DNA of 64,000 nucleotides from Siminovitchia sediminis (lineage in GTDB: Bacteria; Bacillota; Bacilli; Bacillales; Bacillaceae_C), in the NCBI RefSeq assembly GCF_042680885.1, contig NZ_JBHUEO010000004.1:180563-244562 (forward strand). Direction: 5' to 3'. The first letter of the stretch is position 1; each line of letters opens with the position of its first letter. Both the position numbers and the translations under genes were made by a program. The notes below the pieces were generated by a model. It saw only the letters and a list, made by a program, of their open reading frames with translations, made no database searches and was not told the DNA's origin. Positions 44,332-52,969 of this stretch are shown in pieces.

Positions 44332-45290
44332 CCAGCCTTTGATTGGAACATTGAAGATGATTATTACAAATATAAAAACAACCTCACCCTAAAAAGGACA
44401 AGGTTGCGGTAGCAGCTTGCATGGACAAGCTGCTAAAATATATCTATTCCATAGTCAGGAACAAAGGTACATGAAGATTTCGTTTAAAAGAGACTTCACT
44501 TAGTATCATGGCCCTTTAAAAAAGATTTGGCAGCTTATTTTCTACTTATAGATGTTTTACTTTTGAAGCTTACCGGCTGATCATTGGTCCAGCTTGACCT
44601 CAATACCCATTTATTGGTATTTTTTATAAGTTTGGCAGACAAAAAAGTAGACCCTGCTTGAAGTTGTTTAGTGGTGATCTTTTTCTACACAGCAGGGCCT
44701 GCCACAAATGAATGCCTACCAAATTAACCAAAGGCAAAATATTTCATCATTAAATAAAAGTTATGGTTTTATCGCAAAGTTTTTAACGCTCCACTCCAGG
44801 CTATCGTGGGCAGCTGACGCCCATTTTTTTCCGTAATATCCGTTATACTCCATTCTTTTTTGTACAGATCTTGAATCATCCAGAATACCTCTTCCCTTGT
44901 TTCATCGTTCTTTTATCTCTCCTCCCGTAATAGTTTATAAATCTATTACAGTCGGAAAACGTCGAAACTCTAAAGTTAGTTTTATTCCGGCTATTTTTTA
45001 ATTTTATATTCGGCTGTAACGTTTTCAAACCTGTCTCACTAATCCAACACCGGCAGCCATTATAATCATCGTCAGATTAGTCATCAGTGAAGCCATCATC
45101 ACCGTCATTGTCCAGATAAATTGCCGGTGTTCATAAGAATAAATACAACAATCCTGCCCTTTTAATATCCACATATGCTAAAATCTACCACTCTGATTAC
45201 GTATAGTAGTTTTAAGGTTGTAATAGCACTGAGAGTTTTACTTTCATACTGCTTGCATTCAATCCTTGGTGAATGGCCGGGACATAAACG
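44332..45290. other. Non-coding or decayed region
   Basis: No intact gene seen in about 960 bp. At 44633-44704 there is an imperfect inverted repeat (TGGCAG/CTGCCA outside, CCCTGCT/AGCAGGG inside). At about 44770-44915 on the minus strand a frame of some 45 codons reads EVFWMIQDLYKKEWSITDIT onward without a convincing start; AGGAGAGA lies upstream, in front of an ATG in another frame. It may be a frameshifted small gene. I recognise no family. Confidence 0.4.
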
Positions 45291-46439
45291 TCAAAAATCC
45301 GTTTGGAAGACTGATTCTAATTGTTTTTCTTGGATTTTAGATGGCAGCATTCGCATGATGGAATTACGAATGTTTATGAGGAGGGGATGATCTAACTGTA
45401 CTGCTTTTCCTATTCGCCATGACACATTGACTATCTTTTTCGTCTTTGATATTCGTACATTCTTAAATTCAACAAAAGCATCTTCCAGGTTTCTTTTATT
45501 CTTTAAAACTTGGCTGAGTATAATTGCATCTTCAATCGCTTGACCAGCTCCTTGTCCCATGTTGGGGGTAGTTGCATGAGCTGCATCCCCTATAAGCAGT
45601 ATTTTATTGAAACTAAAGCGCTCTATAGGTTTTAAATCAATGATGTCGTTCCATATAAGGTCTTCGTCCCTTGACCATTTGATGATTTCTGATACAGGGG
45701 AATGATAATCACGAAATAGATGATACAAATCATCCGTTGTAAAAGCGGACATCGCTTTGCTTTGATAAGGGGCATTGACACAGGCAAACCAATATATTTG
45801 GTGATTTGTTAAAGGAACAATACCGAATCGCCCTTTTGCACCCCATGTTTCAGTAAATTCTCCTGATAAGAACTTTTCTTTAGGTACTTCTACAACAGCA
45901 CGCCAGCATGTATAACCTGAATAACGTGGCTTTATGTGGGGAAAGCAGATTTTCCGTATAGTGGAATGGATGCCGTCTGCTGCTATCAGCGCATCCCCTA
46001 TCATGTTACTCCCATCTTCCAGATACGCTGTAACTCCCTTTTCATTTTGATCGACATGGACGATTTTTCTTCCAAATTCCAGCGTACCAGGTTTAAGGTG
46101 TTGAGCGAGTACTTTTTGGAGATCTGCCCGATGGACAGTAAAATAAGCGACACCGTATTTCTCGTTAAGCCGTTCAATATCCATTTTACTGATCAGATTC
46201 CCTTTGTGATCAAGGAATTTTGTGCTTTTGATAAGATTGCATTTCATTTCTAAGTCATGAGTGATCCCCAAACGGGAAAGACCTTTCCAAGCGTTAGCAC
46301 CCAGGCCGAGCCCTGCCCCAACCTCTTTTAATTCATTGACACGTTCAAGAACTTTAACATGATAGCCTTCTTTCTGTAATGCAATGGCTGTTGTTAATCC
46401 AGCTATCCCTCCTCCAGCTATAAGGAAGTCATGTTTCAT
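45291..46439 (-). CDS. FAD-dependent aromatic monooxygenase
   Basis: A 382-residue class A flavoprotein monooxygenase of the salicylate/p-hydroxybenzoate hydroxylase group. The N-terminal FAD motif is FLIAGGGIAGLTTAIALQ, the DG motif is ALIAADGIHST near residue 157, and the GD motif is LLIGDAAHATTPNMGQGAGQ near residue 282. All three are intact. Start ATG at 46439 with AAAAGGGAGGATACTCAAA upstream. It stands alone among decayed sequences, so no pathway is indicated. Possible substrates are hydroxylated aromatics or purine catabolites (HpxO-like). Confidence 0.85.
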   Translation of the reverse strand: MKHDFLIAGGGIAGLTTAIALQKEGYHVKVLERVNELKEVGAGLGLGANAWKGLSRLGITHDLEMKCNLIKSTKFLDHKGNLISKMDIERLNEKYGVAYFTVHRADLQKVLAQHLKPGTLEFGRKIVHVDQNEKGVTAYLEDGSNMIGDALIAADGIHSTIRKICFPHIKPRYSGYTCWRAVVEVPKEKFLSGEFTETWGAKGRFGIVPLTNHQIYWFACVNAPYQSKAMSAFTTDDLYHLFRDYHSPVSEIIKWSRDEDLIWNDIIDLKPIERFSFNKILLIGDAAHATTPNMGQGAGQAIEDAIILSQVLKNKRNLEDAFVEFKNVRISKTKKIVNVSWRIGKAVQLDHPLLINIRNSIMRMLPSKIQEKQLESVFQTDF

Positions 46440-46741
46440 TTTGAGTATCCTCCCTTTTACTTACAAATTTTCAATAAGTTAGCCACTAATCTTAAAACCA
46501 CGTATTTTGTTCAGTATAGCTTGAAGTTACTTTACCATATCCTTCCTTTTGCTAGTGACACTGCCCCTTAAATGTGCATAAACGTACGTAGGTTGTATTA
46601 GGATAAACTGGTTCCTTCAATGTTTGAACAAGTCAAACACAACAAACACCCTATGAAAAATAGCAACGTTATCTTTTATAATCCCTCACTTTTTCTGAAC
46701 AATGAGGTTCAGACCTATTGAGAAGCTTTGTATTCTTGGAG
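46440..46741. other. Intergenic region
   Basis: About 300 bp with nothing recognised beyond the presumed promoter of the flavin monooxygenase. Confidence 0.4.
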
Positions 46742-47521
46742 TCAAGCTTCTATTTCTGTTAAGAGGTTAATAATTTCATGATTGACCTGAACGGGCTTAT
46801 CAAGGTTTGCAGCATGATGGGCATTTTTTATATAAACGAATTTAGACTGAGGAATACGTTGAGCCATCTCCCGTTGCTGTCTTTCTGTCATAGTATCATG
46901 GTCTCCTTGAAGTATTAAGGTGGGGCAATGTACTTTATGCAAATCTTCCCCGCTTTCCATCTTGGGTAACTGAATGCCATATGCGTACCCAGCGGTTTAA
47001 TGGTATGGAGCTAACTGCTTCATGGATATATTGTTTGTTTTTGCTATTAAACTTAGAGAGCGTTCTTGCCTGAATGGCTGCCATTACTCCCATTGGTATT
47101 AAACAACTTGACCATAGATTGATAGGAACAAATACTCTCTCAAAACAATTGTATGAATTGGTAAAAGGTGTACCGATCAATATAAGTGATTTGACGAAGT
47201 CCGGGTACCTTATGGCAGTTTGCAGAGAGATATGCCCTCCCATGGATAAACCGCAAAGGTGCCTTGTTTTACATTTAAATGTGTTAAAATTGCAACCAAA
47301 TCCTTGCTGAAATCCTCAGAGTCCACTTTCCCTTTAGGTAATGAAGATTGACCATGTCCACGTACATCCCAGGTAATGGTTGTATATCGTTTAGATAATT
47401 CATCAATCTGTGGTTCCCATTGTCGATGATCCCATGAAGCACCGTGTGTAAATACAATAACATCACCAGAACCTTTTACTTCATAATACAATTCAACATG
47501 ATTTACTTTAAGTTTAGGCAT
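46742..47521 (-). pseudogene. Alpha/beta hydrolase disrupted by two frameshifts
   Basis: Three adjoining frames give one hydrolase of about 260 residues. The first starts MPKLKVNHVELYYEVKGSGD and contains the oxyanion segment VIVFTHGASWDHRQW. Loss of one base near 47243 moves the nucleophile elbow GLSMGGH into the second frame (RYPDFVKSLILIGTPF). A further shift near 46950 leads to LILQGDHDTMTERQQ, with the acidic residue, and IKNAHHAANLDKP, with the catalytic His. All triad residues survive, so the decay is recent or the shifts are sequencing errors. Confidence 0.8.
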
Positions 47522-47557
47522 TTCTTCACCTGCATTTCACTGGAATGAATTTAGGCG

Positions 47558-47707
47558 TCATAGGGTTTCGATATTAATATTTTCCAGAAGCCTTAGTCCT
47601 TTACCTGCTTGACCAGGAAGATTTATCCAATGACCCGGCTTGTCTATTTCAATGTTTTGCTGCCCGATTTCCACTATAGGGGCCTTTAGATCACTGCATT
47701 CATCCAC
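47558..47707 (-). pseudogene. Unidentified gene fragment
   Basis: A 49-codon frame beginning at GTG 47707, including APIVEIGQQNIEIDKPGHWI and GKGLRLLENINIETL. The sequence upstream (to about 47840) reads WLHGDQLRILVPQVYALF and ends in TAA directly before this frame, so both may be parts of one gene interrupted by a stop. No ribosome-binding site is seen at the GTG. I do not recognise the family. Confidence 0.4.
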
Positions 47708-47881
47708 AACTTAAAACAATGCATAAACTTGAGGTACCAGAATCCTCAGTTGATCTCCGTGCAGCCAGTTAACTTGGTAACTGTAATCAATTCGTAATCC
47801 AATTAACATGTCTATGTTCTTTTTACCTAAATCATTCGTGATATGATTATTTATGGTGCCGGAAACCAGGGAGGTCATTTG

Positions 47882-48001
47882 ATGCAGAAACACGTAAATG
47901 TAGATCCTTCGGCAGTTACACATTCGGTTACCGCTGATGAAAGTACCGTTTCATATGGTGAATTTGATAAGCAGGTTATTTTGGAGCTTAATAAATGCTG
48001 A
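47882..48001 (+). CDS. Small hypothetical protein, 39 residues
   Basis: ATG at 47882, preceded by AGGGAGGTCATTTG, encodes MQKHVNVDPSAVTHSV and ends LELNKC at TGA 47999-48001. The strong ribosome-binding site and the 7-bp overlap with the next gene (ATGCTGA) suggest a translated, coupled pair. No family recognised. Confidence 0.5.
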   Translation: MQKHVNVDPSAVTHSVTADESTVSYGEFDKQVILELNKC

Positions 48002-48336
48002 ACCAACGAAAAAACACCGGTTGTCTAAAGGATCCGCAGGAATGGAAAAAGCTTATCCAGGAAAATGAGAAATTAAAAGAAGAAGTGGAAGTTCTAAGAT
48101 TTGCTATACGGATTGAACGGGCAAAAATACGTTCCCTAAAGAAGATGTTAAAAGCAGAATATCGACTCTCGAAAATTTACAATTCGAATCTCTTGCTGGG
48201 TTTAGATATGGATGCTGATCAAACATTAATAAAGAAGGAATATAAAAAATTACTTAAAGCCCTTCACCCCGATCGAGGGGGTGATGAACGACTCTATAAA
48301 GTATTCAATGAACATTACAAAAAATTTAAGGGTTAG
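47995..48336 (+). CDS. Small coiled-coil protein with C-terminal J-domain
   Basis: A 113-residue protein. Residues 15-60 are a predicted coiled coil rich in Glu and Lys (LIQENEKLKEEVEVLRF). Residues 65-112 look like a short J-domain, with LLGLDMDADQTLIKKEYKKL, the diagnostic HPD at 91-93, and RGGDERLYKVFNEHYKKF. J-domains stimulate DnaK ATPase, so this may be a DnaK recruiter for a specific client; DnaJ Gly/Phe and zinc regions are absent. The start ATG overlaps the end of the 39-residue frame. Surrounded by decayed genes. Confidence 0.7.
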   Translation: MLNQRKNTGCLKDPQEWKKLIQENEKLKEEVEVLRFAIRIERAKIRSLKKMLKAEYRLSKIYNSNLLLGLDMDADQTLIKKEYKKLLKALHPDRGGDERLYKVFNEHYKKFKG

Positions 48337-48500
48337 TCACCCTTATCGTAACCTGCAGTTCTAGTCATGTTTTTATAGCAGTTTAATTATACATAATTGG
48401 GCAGGTCCTCTACGTCAATACCAGACATACAGATCATCTTGATTTGAATAACTTTTGATTGCTTGAATAATTTACTTTACTTGCTATGGGAGTGTTTTAG

Positions 48501-48593
48501 GTGGAAACGGTATCAGTGAATTTGCCGGAATTCAAGAAGAAGTTATCAACGATAGAGCAATTGGCAATTAAAAATTTCTTGTTTAAATGGTAG
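48501..48593 (+). CDS. Small hypothetical protein, 30 residues
   Basis: GTG at 48501, about 8 nt after GGGAG, encodes METVSVNLPEFKKKLSTIEQ and ends at TAG 48591-48593. The following gene's ATG overlaps this stop (ATGGTAG). Alternatively this is the 5' part of one gene interrupted by a frameshift. Confidence 0.35.
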   Translation: METVSVNLPEFKKKLSTIEQLAIKNFLFKW

Positions 48594-48832
48594 GTGAACC
48601 GTCAGCAGGTTCAGATAAATTTCTGCCGGTTAAATACAATGAAGACGACTTTGCGAAAATGGAGGTAAAAATGGTGCCAGGTTCAATCAAGGGTGAAGAA
48701 TACCTCAGATACGCAACAATCACAGAAGCTAATCAAATTGTACTAGAAATTTTAGATTCAAATGAAGGGTTAAAACATAAAATTGTTTTTCTGGATGAGC
48801 TTCTTATAAACGCTGGGACAAAAAAATTTTAA
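48587..48832 (+). CDS. Hypothetical protein, 81 residues
   Basis: Begins MVGEPSAGSDKFLPVKYNED and ends in LLINAGTKKF; mixed charged composition, no signal peptide or membrane segment. The ATG overlaps the stop of the 30-residue frame, suggesting coupling or a frameshifted longer gene. A hairpin terminator follows at once. No family recognised. Confidence 0.45.
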   Translation: MVGEPSAGSDKFLPVKYNEDDFAKMEVKMVPGSIKGEEYLRYATITEANQIVLEILDSNEGLKHKIVFLDELLINAGTKKF

Positions 48833-49225
48833 TTACAGTAAAATCCGAACTTTAAATTTCATTTTTTTCTAGGAAAAATTAATTTAGTTCGGATTTTCTT
48901 GTTTCATGCTATGATCTTTTATAAATCATTTTTCCTTAAGGTTTTTTAGTTATGTCCCAACTTCTCTATTTTTTCTGCCTATTTAAAGACTTTTAAAGTT
49001 AAATTTTTATTCGTGGTTCGTGATGATTTCATCCAACCATGAATAAAAACAATCCTTAAGGAAATCAATATGATCTGCAAAAATTCCACCCCGTACCCCC
49101 GAATCATAAAAAGCGAAGTGCCAAGTAAGTACTAGAGCAGAACTGCTAAATTCACTCCTGCCCAATCTCATCGGAATGAGTAACCAAGGAAAATGAATTA
49201 AAATGGTAAAATAACCTTAATAATT
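48833..49225. other. Intergenic region
   Basis: About 390 bp. Apart from the terminator at 48840-48898, no gene or known motif is seen. Confidence 0.4.
48840..48898. terminator. Terminator after the 81-residue gene
   Basis: AAAATCCGAACT ... AGTTCGGATTTT, a 12-pair stem followed by CTTG on the plus strand; an internal A/T-rich loop of about 35 nt. It can act on either strand. Confidence 0.65.
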
Positions 49226-50017
49226 TCAATAGAGCTCGGGTTTTCGATCTGCAACGCTTGGCAATTTCTTACGCACTCTTTCAATTCGTTCTTTATCAAT
49301 CTCTGTTACAATTAAAGACTCTTCTTCTCCTGCACTTGCTAAAATAACGCCCATAGGATCAATGATCATGCTTCTACCGGAATAAATATTTCCAACTTGA
49401 TCAGCCGCAATAACAAATACTGTATTTTCGATTGCCCGGGTACGCAGAATAGTTTGAAAGTGATCCTCTTTCATATCCCCTGCCACCCACGCTGCAGGGA
49501 CAAAGATAAAATCACTACCGTTTATGGCTAATTTTCTACATATTTCCGGAAAGCGAATTTCATAACAAACCATTAAACTGACAGTGCCAAATTCAGTTTC
49601 TATAACTTCATTACTCTCTATTCCTGGAGTAATGGTATCTGATTCCATGTAATTAAAGGCATCGTACAAATGCGTTTTGCGATAAGCTTGCAACAACTTC
49701 CCCGAACGGTCCAAAAAGATCGTGGTATTATATGCTCGATGATTATCATTTAATGCCTTTTCGTAAATTCCACAAATAACATAAATTTGATGTCTTTTGG
49801 CTGTTTCGGACAATCCCGTGACAAACGTACCATCCAAAGGTTCTGCAACATCTGCTGGTCTTATATCTGAAGAAGGAGGAACAAAAGCCATATATATTTC
49901 AGGAAATAATATGAAATCTGCCCCTAAACCTTTTGCCTGCTTAATATATTGCTTTGCTTTTTCTAAGTTTTCCTGTTTATCCGTACTAGAATTTAGTTGA
50001 GCTACAGCAACTTTCAT
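49226..50017 (-). CDS. Nitrilase-superfamily carbon-nitrogen hydrolase
   Basis: A 263-residue omega-amidase/nitrilase-fold protein. The Glu-Lys-Cys triad is visible: Glu in FILFPEIYMAF near residue 42, Lys in LQAYRKTHLYDAF near 112, Cys in SLMVCYEIRFPEICRK near 147. Such enzymes hydrolyse amides, often omega-amides of dicarboxylic acids or deaminated glutathione. It is the last gene of the minus-strand catabolic block, behind a terminator after korB, and may be an independent unit. Start ATG at 50017 after GGGGGAGGTTTTGAA. Substrate unknown. Confidence 0.88.
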   Translation of the reverse strand: MKVAVAQLNSSTDKQENLEKAKQYIKQAKGLGADFILFPEIYMAFVPPSSDIRPADVAEPLDGTFVTGLSETAKRHQIYVICGIYEKALNDNHRAYNTTIFLDRSGKLLQAYRKTHLYDAFNYMESDTITPGIESNEVIETEFGTVSLMVCYEIRFPEICRKLAINGSDFIFVPAAWVAGDMKEDHFQTILRTRAIENTVFVIAADQVGNIYSGRSMIIDPMGVILASAGEEESLIVTEIDKERIERVRKKLPSVADRKPELY

Positions 50018-50056
50018 TTCAAAACCTCCCCCGTTAGCAACCTTTATTAAACTAAT

Positions 50057-50094
50057 ATAAAAAATACCCTCTTTTTTGAATAAGAAGGTATAAA
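50057..50094 (-). terminator. Intrinsic terminator after korB
   Basis: Minus strand ATACCTTCTT-ATTCAAAA-AAGAGGGTAT followed by TTTTTTAT, between korB and the nitrilase-family gene. Confidence 0.75.
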
Positions 50095-50173
50095 AAATAA
50101 AGCCAAGTAGCTACATTCTATCTATTGGACAATAATCTAGGTCTTCCCCATAGCAGCTCTCTGTTATACAGCT

Positions 50174-51043
50174 TTACATAAATTCGTTAACTAGTTCTTG
50201 GAAAAACTCAGTCTCCAAGTTTAATTTCGTATGCGCCAAAGGTTTTTCGTTATATCCTTTAACCATGTCCTGATATGATGGGCGCTCTTCCTGATAGATG
50301 ATCCCCGTTACAAGACTATTGTTTTCCATTAATGTGTTCATGGCCATGGTACGATCCGTGGGGTCATAACCGTCAATATCGCTTAATTTGATAAGGTTTT
50401 GTTTAAACCAATCATACGTATTTAGTTTATTATAGGTTACGCATGGGCTGAACACATTTACGATGGAAAAGCCTTTATGCTGAATCGCCGCTTCAATTGT
50501 TGCCGTCAAATCCTTAATATCTGAAGAAAAGCTTTGCGCTATAAATGTCGCCCCGCTAATTAATGCCGTTTCCATCGGAGACAGTGCCTTTTCAATGGAT
50601 CCGTCCGGAGTGGAAGATGTAATAAAGCCATCATCAGACCTTGGTGATGTCTGTCCTTTTGTTAATCCATAGACCTGGTTATCCATCACTATATATGTCA
50701 GGTCCATATTCCGGCGCATGGCATGGATCGTATGACCAATCCCAATCGCAAATCCGTCTCCGTCCCCGCCGGCAGCGACAACAGTGAGATCCCGATTAGC
50801 CATCTTAATTCCCTGGGCGACAGGAAGCGCCCTTCCATGAACACCGTGGAATCCATAGGACCTGATATAACCCGATATGCGTCCGGAGCAGCCAATTCCG
50901 GAAACAAGGACCAGTTCTTCTGCGGTGAGCCCAATATTTGCCGCAGCACGCTGCATGGCAGCCTGGACCGAAAAGTCGCCGCAGCCGGGACACCAATTGG
51001 GCTTTACTCCATTTCTAAAGTCCTTAAATGTTGAGGTGCTCAT
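50174..51043 (-). CDS. korB: 2-oxoacid:ferredoxin oxidoreductase, beta subunit
   Basis: A 289-residue subunit that binds thiamine diphosphate and a 4Fe-4S cluster. NWCPGCGDFSVQAAM near residue 17 and SGIGCSGRISGYIRSYGFHG near 45 carry cluster cysteines; the ThDP/Mg motif is VAAGGDGDGFAIGIGH near 90. With KorA it oxidises 2-oxoglutarate or another 2-oxoacid to an acyl-CoA, reducing ferredoxin. ATG at 51043 after AAGGAGTTGTTGGAAC is preferred over the frame's earlier ATGs. It overlaps korA by 20 bp, so translation is coupled. Confidence 0.95.
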   Translation of the reverse strand: MSTSTFKDFRNGVKPNWCPGCGDFSVQAAMQRAAANIGLTAEELVLVSGIGCSGRISGYIRSYGFHGVHGRALPVAQGIKMANRDLTVVAAGGDGDGFAIGIGHTIHAMRRNMDLTYIVMDNQVYGLTKGQTSPRSDDGFITSSTPDGSIEKALSPMETALISGATFIAQSFSSDIKDLTATIEAAIQHKGFSIVNVFSPCVTYNKLNTYDWFKQNLIKLSDIDGYDPTDRTMAMNTLMENNSLVTGIIYQEERPSYQDMVKGYNEKPLAHTKLNLETEFFQELVNEFM

Positions 51044-52787
51044 GTTCCAACAACTCCTTGCTTCCTTCATAAATATGTTCTGCATAGAATGGGTCACCAT
51101 CAAACTTTAATTGACTATGAATTTTATCGACTTGGCCCACGTTCATCTTGATCAGATGGGCCAACTGTCCGGTCGCATTGTTTTCCACAACTAATACTTT
51201 ATTGGCTGATTCAATATAAGGTCTTAGCTGATCTGCCGGGAACGGGTGAATCAGCCGTACATGCACATGGTTCACTTTGACGCTTTCCTGCTCCAATTGT
51301 TCCATCGCTTCCTCAATGGCACCCCTCGTTGAGTTAAACCCCATCAATAAAAGATCAGGTTCTTCATGAGGGGCATGGACTGCGATCGGATTTGGAAATG
51401 TGTCAGCCAAGCGATCCAGTTTGCGCATTCTTTTTTCCATTTGTTTCTTCCGGTTCACCGCTGTTTCATTCGGCCGTCCCTCTTCATCATGCTCCAGCCC
51501 TGTCACATGGTGGATCCCATTTTTGGTTCCCGGAAGGACTCTCAATGAGACCCCGTCTTCAGTGAGCAGAAAACGTTTAAAATAGGTAGACTTATCTTCT
51601 TGTTCTCCAACGGTATCGATCAGTTTTCCCCGGCGAATCTGGACTCTATCCGGATCAAAAGGAGCTACGGTCTGCTTCGATAAGGAAAGCTGAAGATCAG
51701 ACAGCAGAATGACCGGACACTGATATTCCTCCGCAATATTAAAGGCCTCAACTGTATCATAAAATGCTTCTTCTGCTGTACTCGGGGCGAGGACCACTTT
51801 GGGTATGTCCCCGTGAGTTCCATAAACCATCTGCATCAAATCCGACTGTTCTTGTTTGGTCGGCAGCCCTGTGGAAGGGCCTCCCCGCTGTGTATCCACG
51901 ACAACTAGCGGTGTTTCTGTCATTCCGGCAAGTCCGATCGCTTCCATCATTAAAGATAATCCCGGACCGGCAGAGGCCGTCATCGAACGAACCCCCGCGT
52001 AGTTTGCTCCAATCGCCATCGTCACTGCCGCAATTTCATCCTCTGTTTGAATGACTGTTCCGCCAACCTTTGGCAACTTTTTGATCAAATATTCCATAAT
52101 ATCCGATGCAGGTGTGATGGGGTAGGCAGGCATAAGGCGAACCCCTGCAGCCAATGCTCCAATGGCAATGGCGTCATTTCCGATCATGAACATCCTTCTG
52201 ATGCCATCGGGCTTTGGAAGGATGAAGGAGGAATTCTCGTCTCCGAGACTTTCTCTCATGTACGTATAGCCTTCCTGCATCACCTTCATATTTTTCTGAA
52301 CCATCTCTTCGCCTTTTCTTCCAAAAATCTCTCGGACAACGCTTGTAAAGACGTCAACTTCAAGATTCATCACAGCACAAGTCGCTCCAATGGCCACCAT
52401 ATTTTTCATTAACGAAGTACCATGTGCAGAAGCAATATCCGTAAACGGAACGGAATACAGAGTGGCTTTTAAACTCTCCGGCTTTTCAGGACCGAATTTT
52501 GCATCCGCTATAATCAAACCTTCTTCAGTCAGTTCATAATGATTGACATCAATAGTTTCCTGATCAAAGGCAACGAGAATATCAACGTTGCTGGATACTG
52601 CGTTCACCTCTTCAGTACATACGCAAATTTTATTATTCGTATGGCCGCCTTTAATCCTTGAGGAGAAGTGGCGATATCCATATAAAAAGTATCCGAGTCT
52701 GTTTAGACCAACAGAAAAGATTTCTCCGGTGCTTTCAATCCCTTCTCCTTGCTGACCGCCGACTTTCCAGACGATTTGTGTTTTCAT
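51024..52787 (-). CDS. korA: 2-oxoacid:ferredoxin oxidoreductase, fused gamma-alpha subunit
   Basis: A 587-residue protein with an N-terminal gamma domain (VGGQQGEGIESTGEIFS; RHFSSRIKGGHTNN) and a C-terminal alpha domain from about residue 195 (AYPITPASDIMEYL; TASAGPGLSLMMEAIGL). This is the fused two-subunit type found in Bacillus KorAB. The enzyme forms succinyl-CoA and reduced ferredoxin from 2-oxoglutarate. Start ATG at 52787 after AGAGAGGAATCTACT. FNR lies just upstream and could turn the reduced ferredoxin into NADPH. Confidence 0.95.
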   Translation of the reverse strand: MKTQIVWKVGGQQGEGIESTGEIFSVGLNRLGYFLYGYRHFSSRIKGGHTNNKICVCTEEVNAVSSNVDILVAFDQETIDVNHYELTEEGLIIADAKFGPEKPESLKATLYSVPFTDIASAHGTSLMKNMVAIGATCAVMNLEVDVFTSVVREIFGRKGEEMVQKNMKVMQEGYTYMRESLGDENSSFILPKPDGIRRMFMIGNDAIAIGALAAGVRLMPAYPITPASDIMEYLIKKLPKVGGTVIQTEDEIAAVTMAIGANYAGVRSMTASAGPGLSLMMEAIGLAGMTETPLVVVDTQRGGPSTGLPTKQEQSDLMQMVYGTHGDIPKVVLAPSTAEEAFYDTVEAFNIAEEYQCPVILLSDLQLSLSKQTVAPFDPDRVQIRRGKLIDTVGEQEDKSTYFKRFLLTEDGVSLRVLPGTKNGIHHVTGLEHDEEGRPNETAVNRKKQMEKRMRKLDRLADTFPNPIAVHAPHEEPDLLLMGFNSTRGAIEEAMEQLEQESVKVNHVHVRLIHPFPADQLRPYIESANKVLVVENNATGQLAHLIKMNVGQVDKIHSQLKFDGDPFYAEHIYEGSKELLEHEHLNI

Positions 52788-52840
52788 AGTAGATTCCTCT
52801 CTTTTTGGTAGCAGATTTCCTTTATTTATTGAGTCTCCTG

Positions 52841-52896
52841 TTGAATGGAATCCTGCCTAGACAGAGACCTGCTTCATGGTCCCAACCTCCATTCAA
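52841..52896 (-). promoter_or_regulatory. Leader hairpin with micro-frame upstream of korA
   Basis: Perfect 9-bp inverted repeat TTGAATGGA/TCCATTCAA separated by 38 nt in the fnr-korA gap. On the minus strand the loop contains GGAGGTTGGGACC and the frame ATG-AAG-CAG-GTC-TCT-GTC-TAG (MKQVSV). It may be a regulatory leader; function unknown. Confidence 0.35.
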
Positions 52897-52969
52897 TCTC
52901 CTCGCTAAGTTTACAATCAGAGATGTAATCAGAACGGAAACATCAGCAACACATTAACTGTTGCTTCCA

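Noticed and set aside
50174..51103. Longer korB start at 51103
   Set aside because: The extra 20 residues lie inside korA without a ribosome-binding site; ATG 51043 has AAGGAG and matches the family start.
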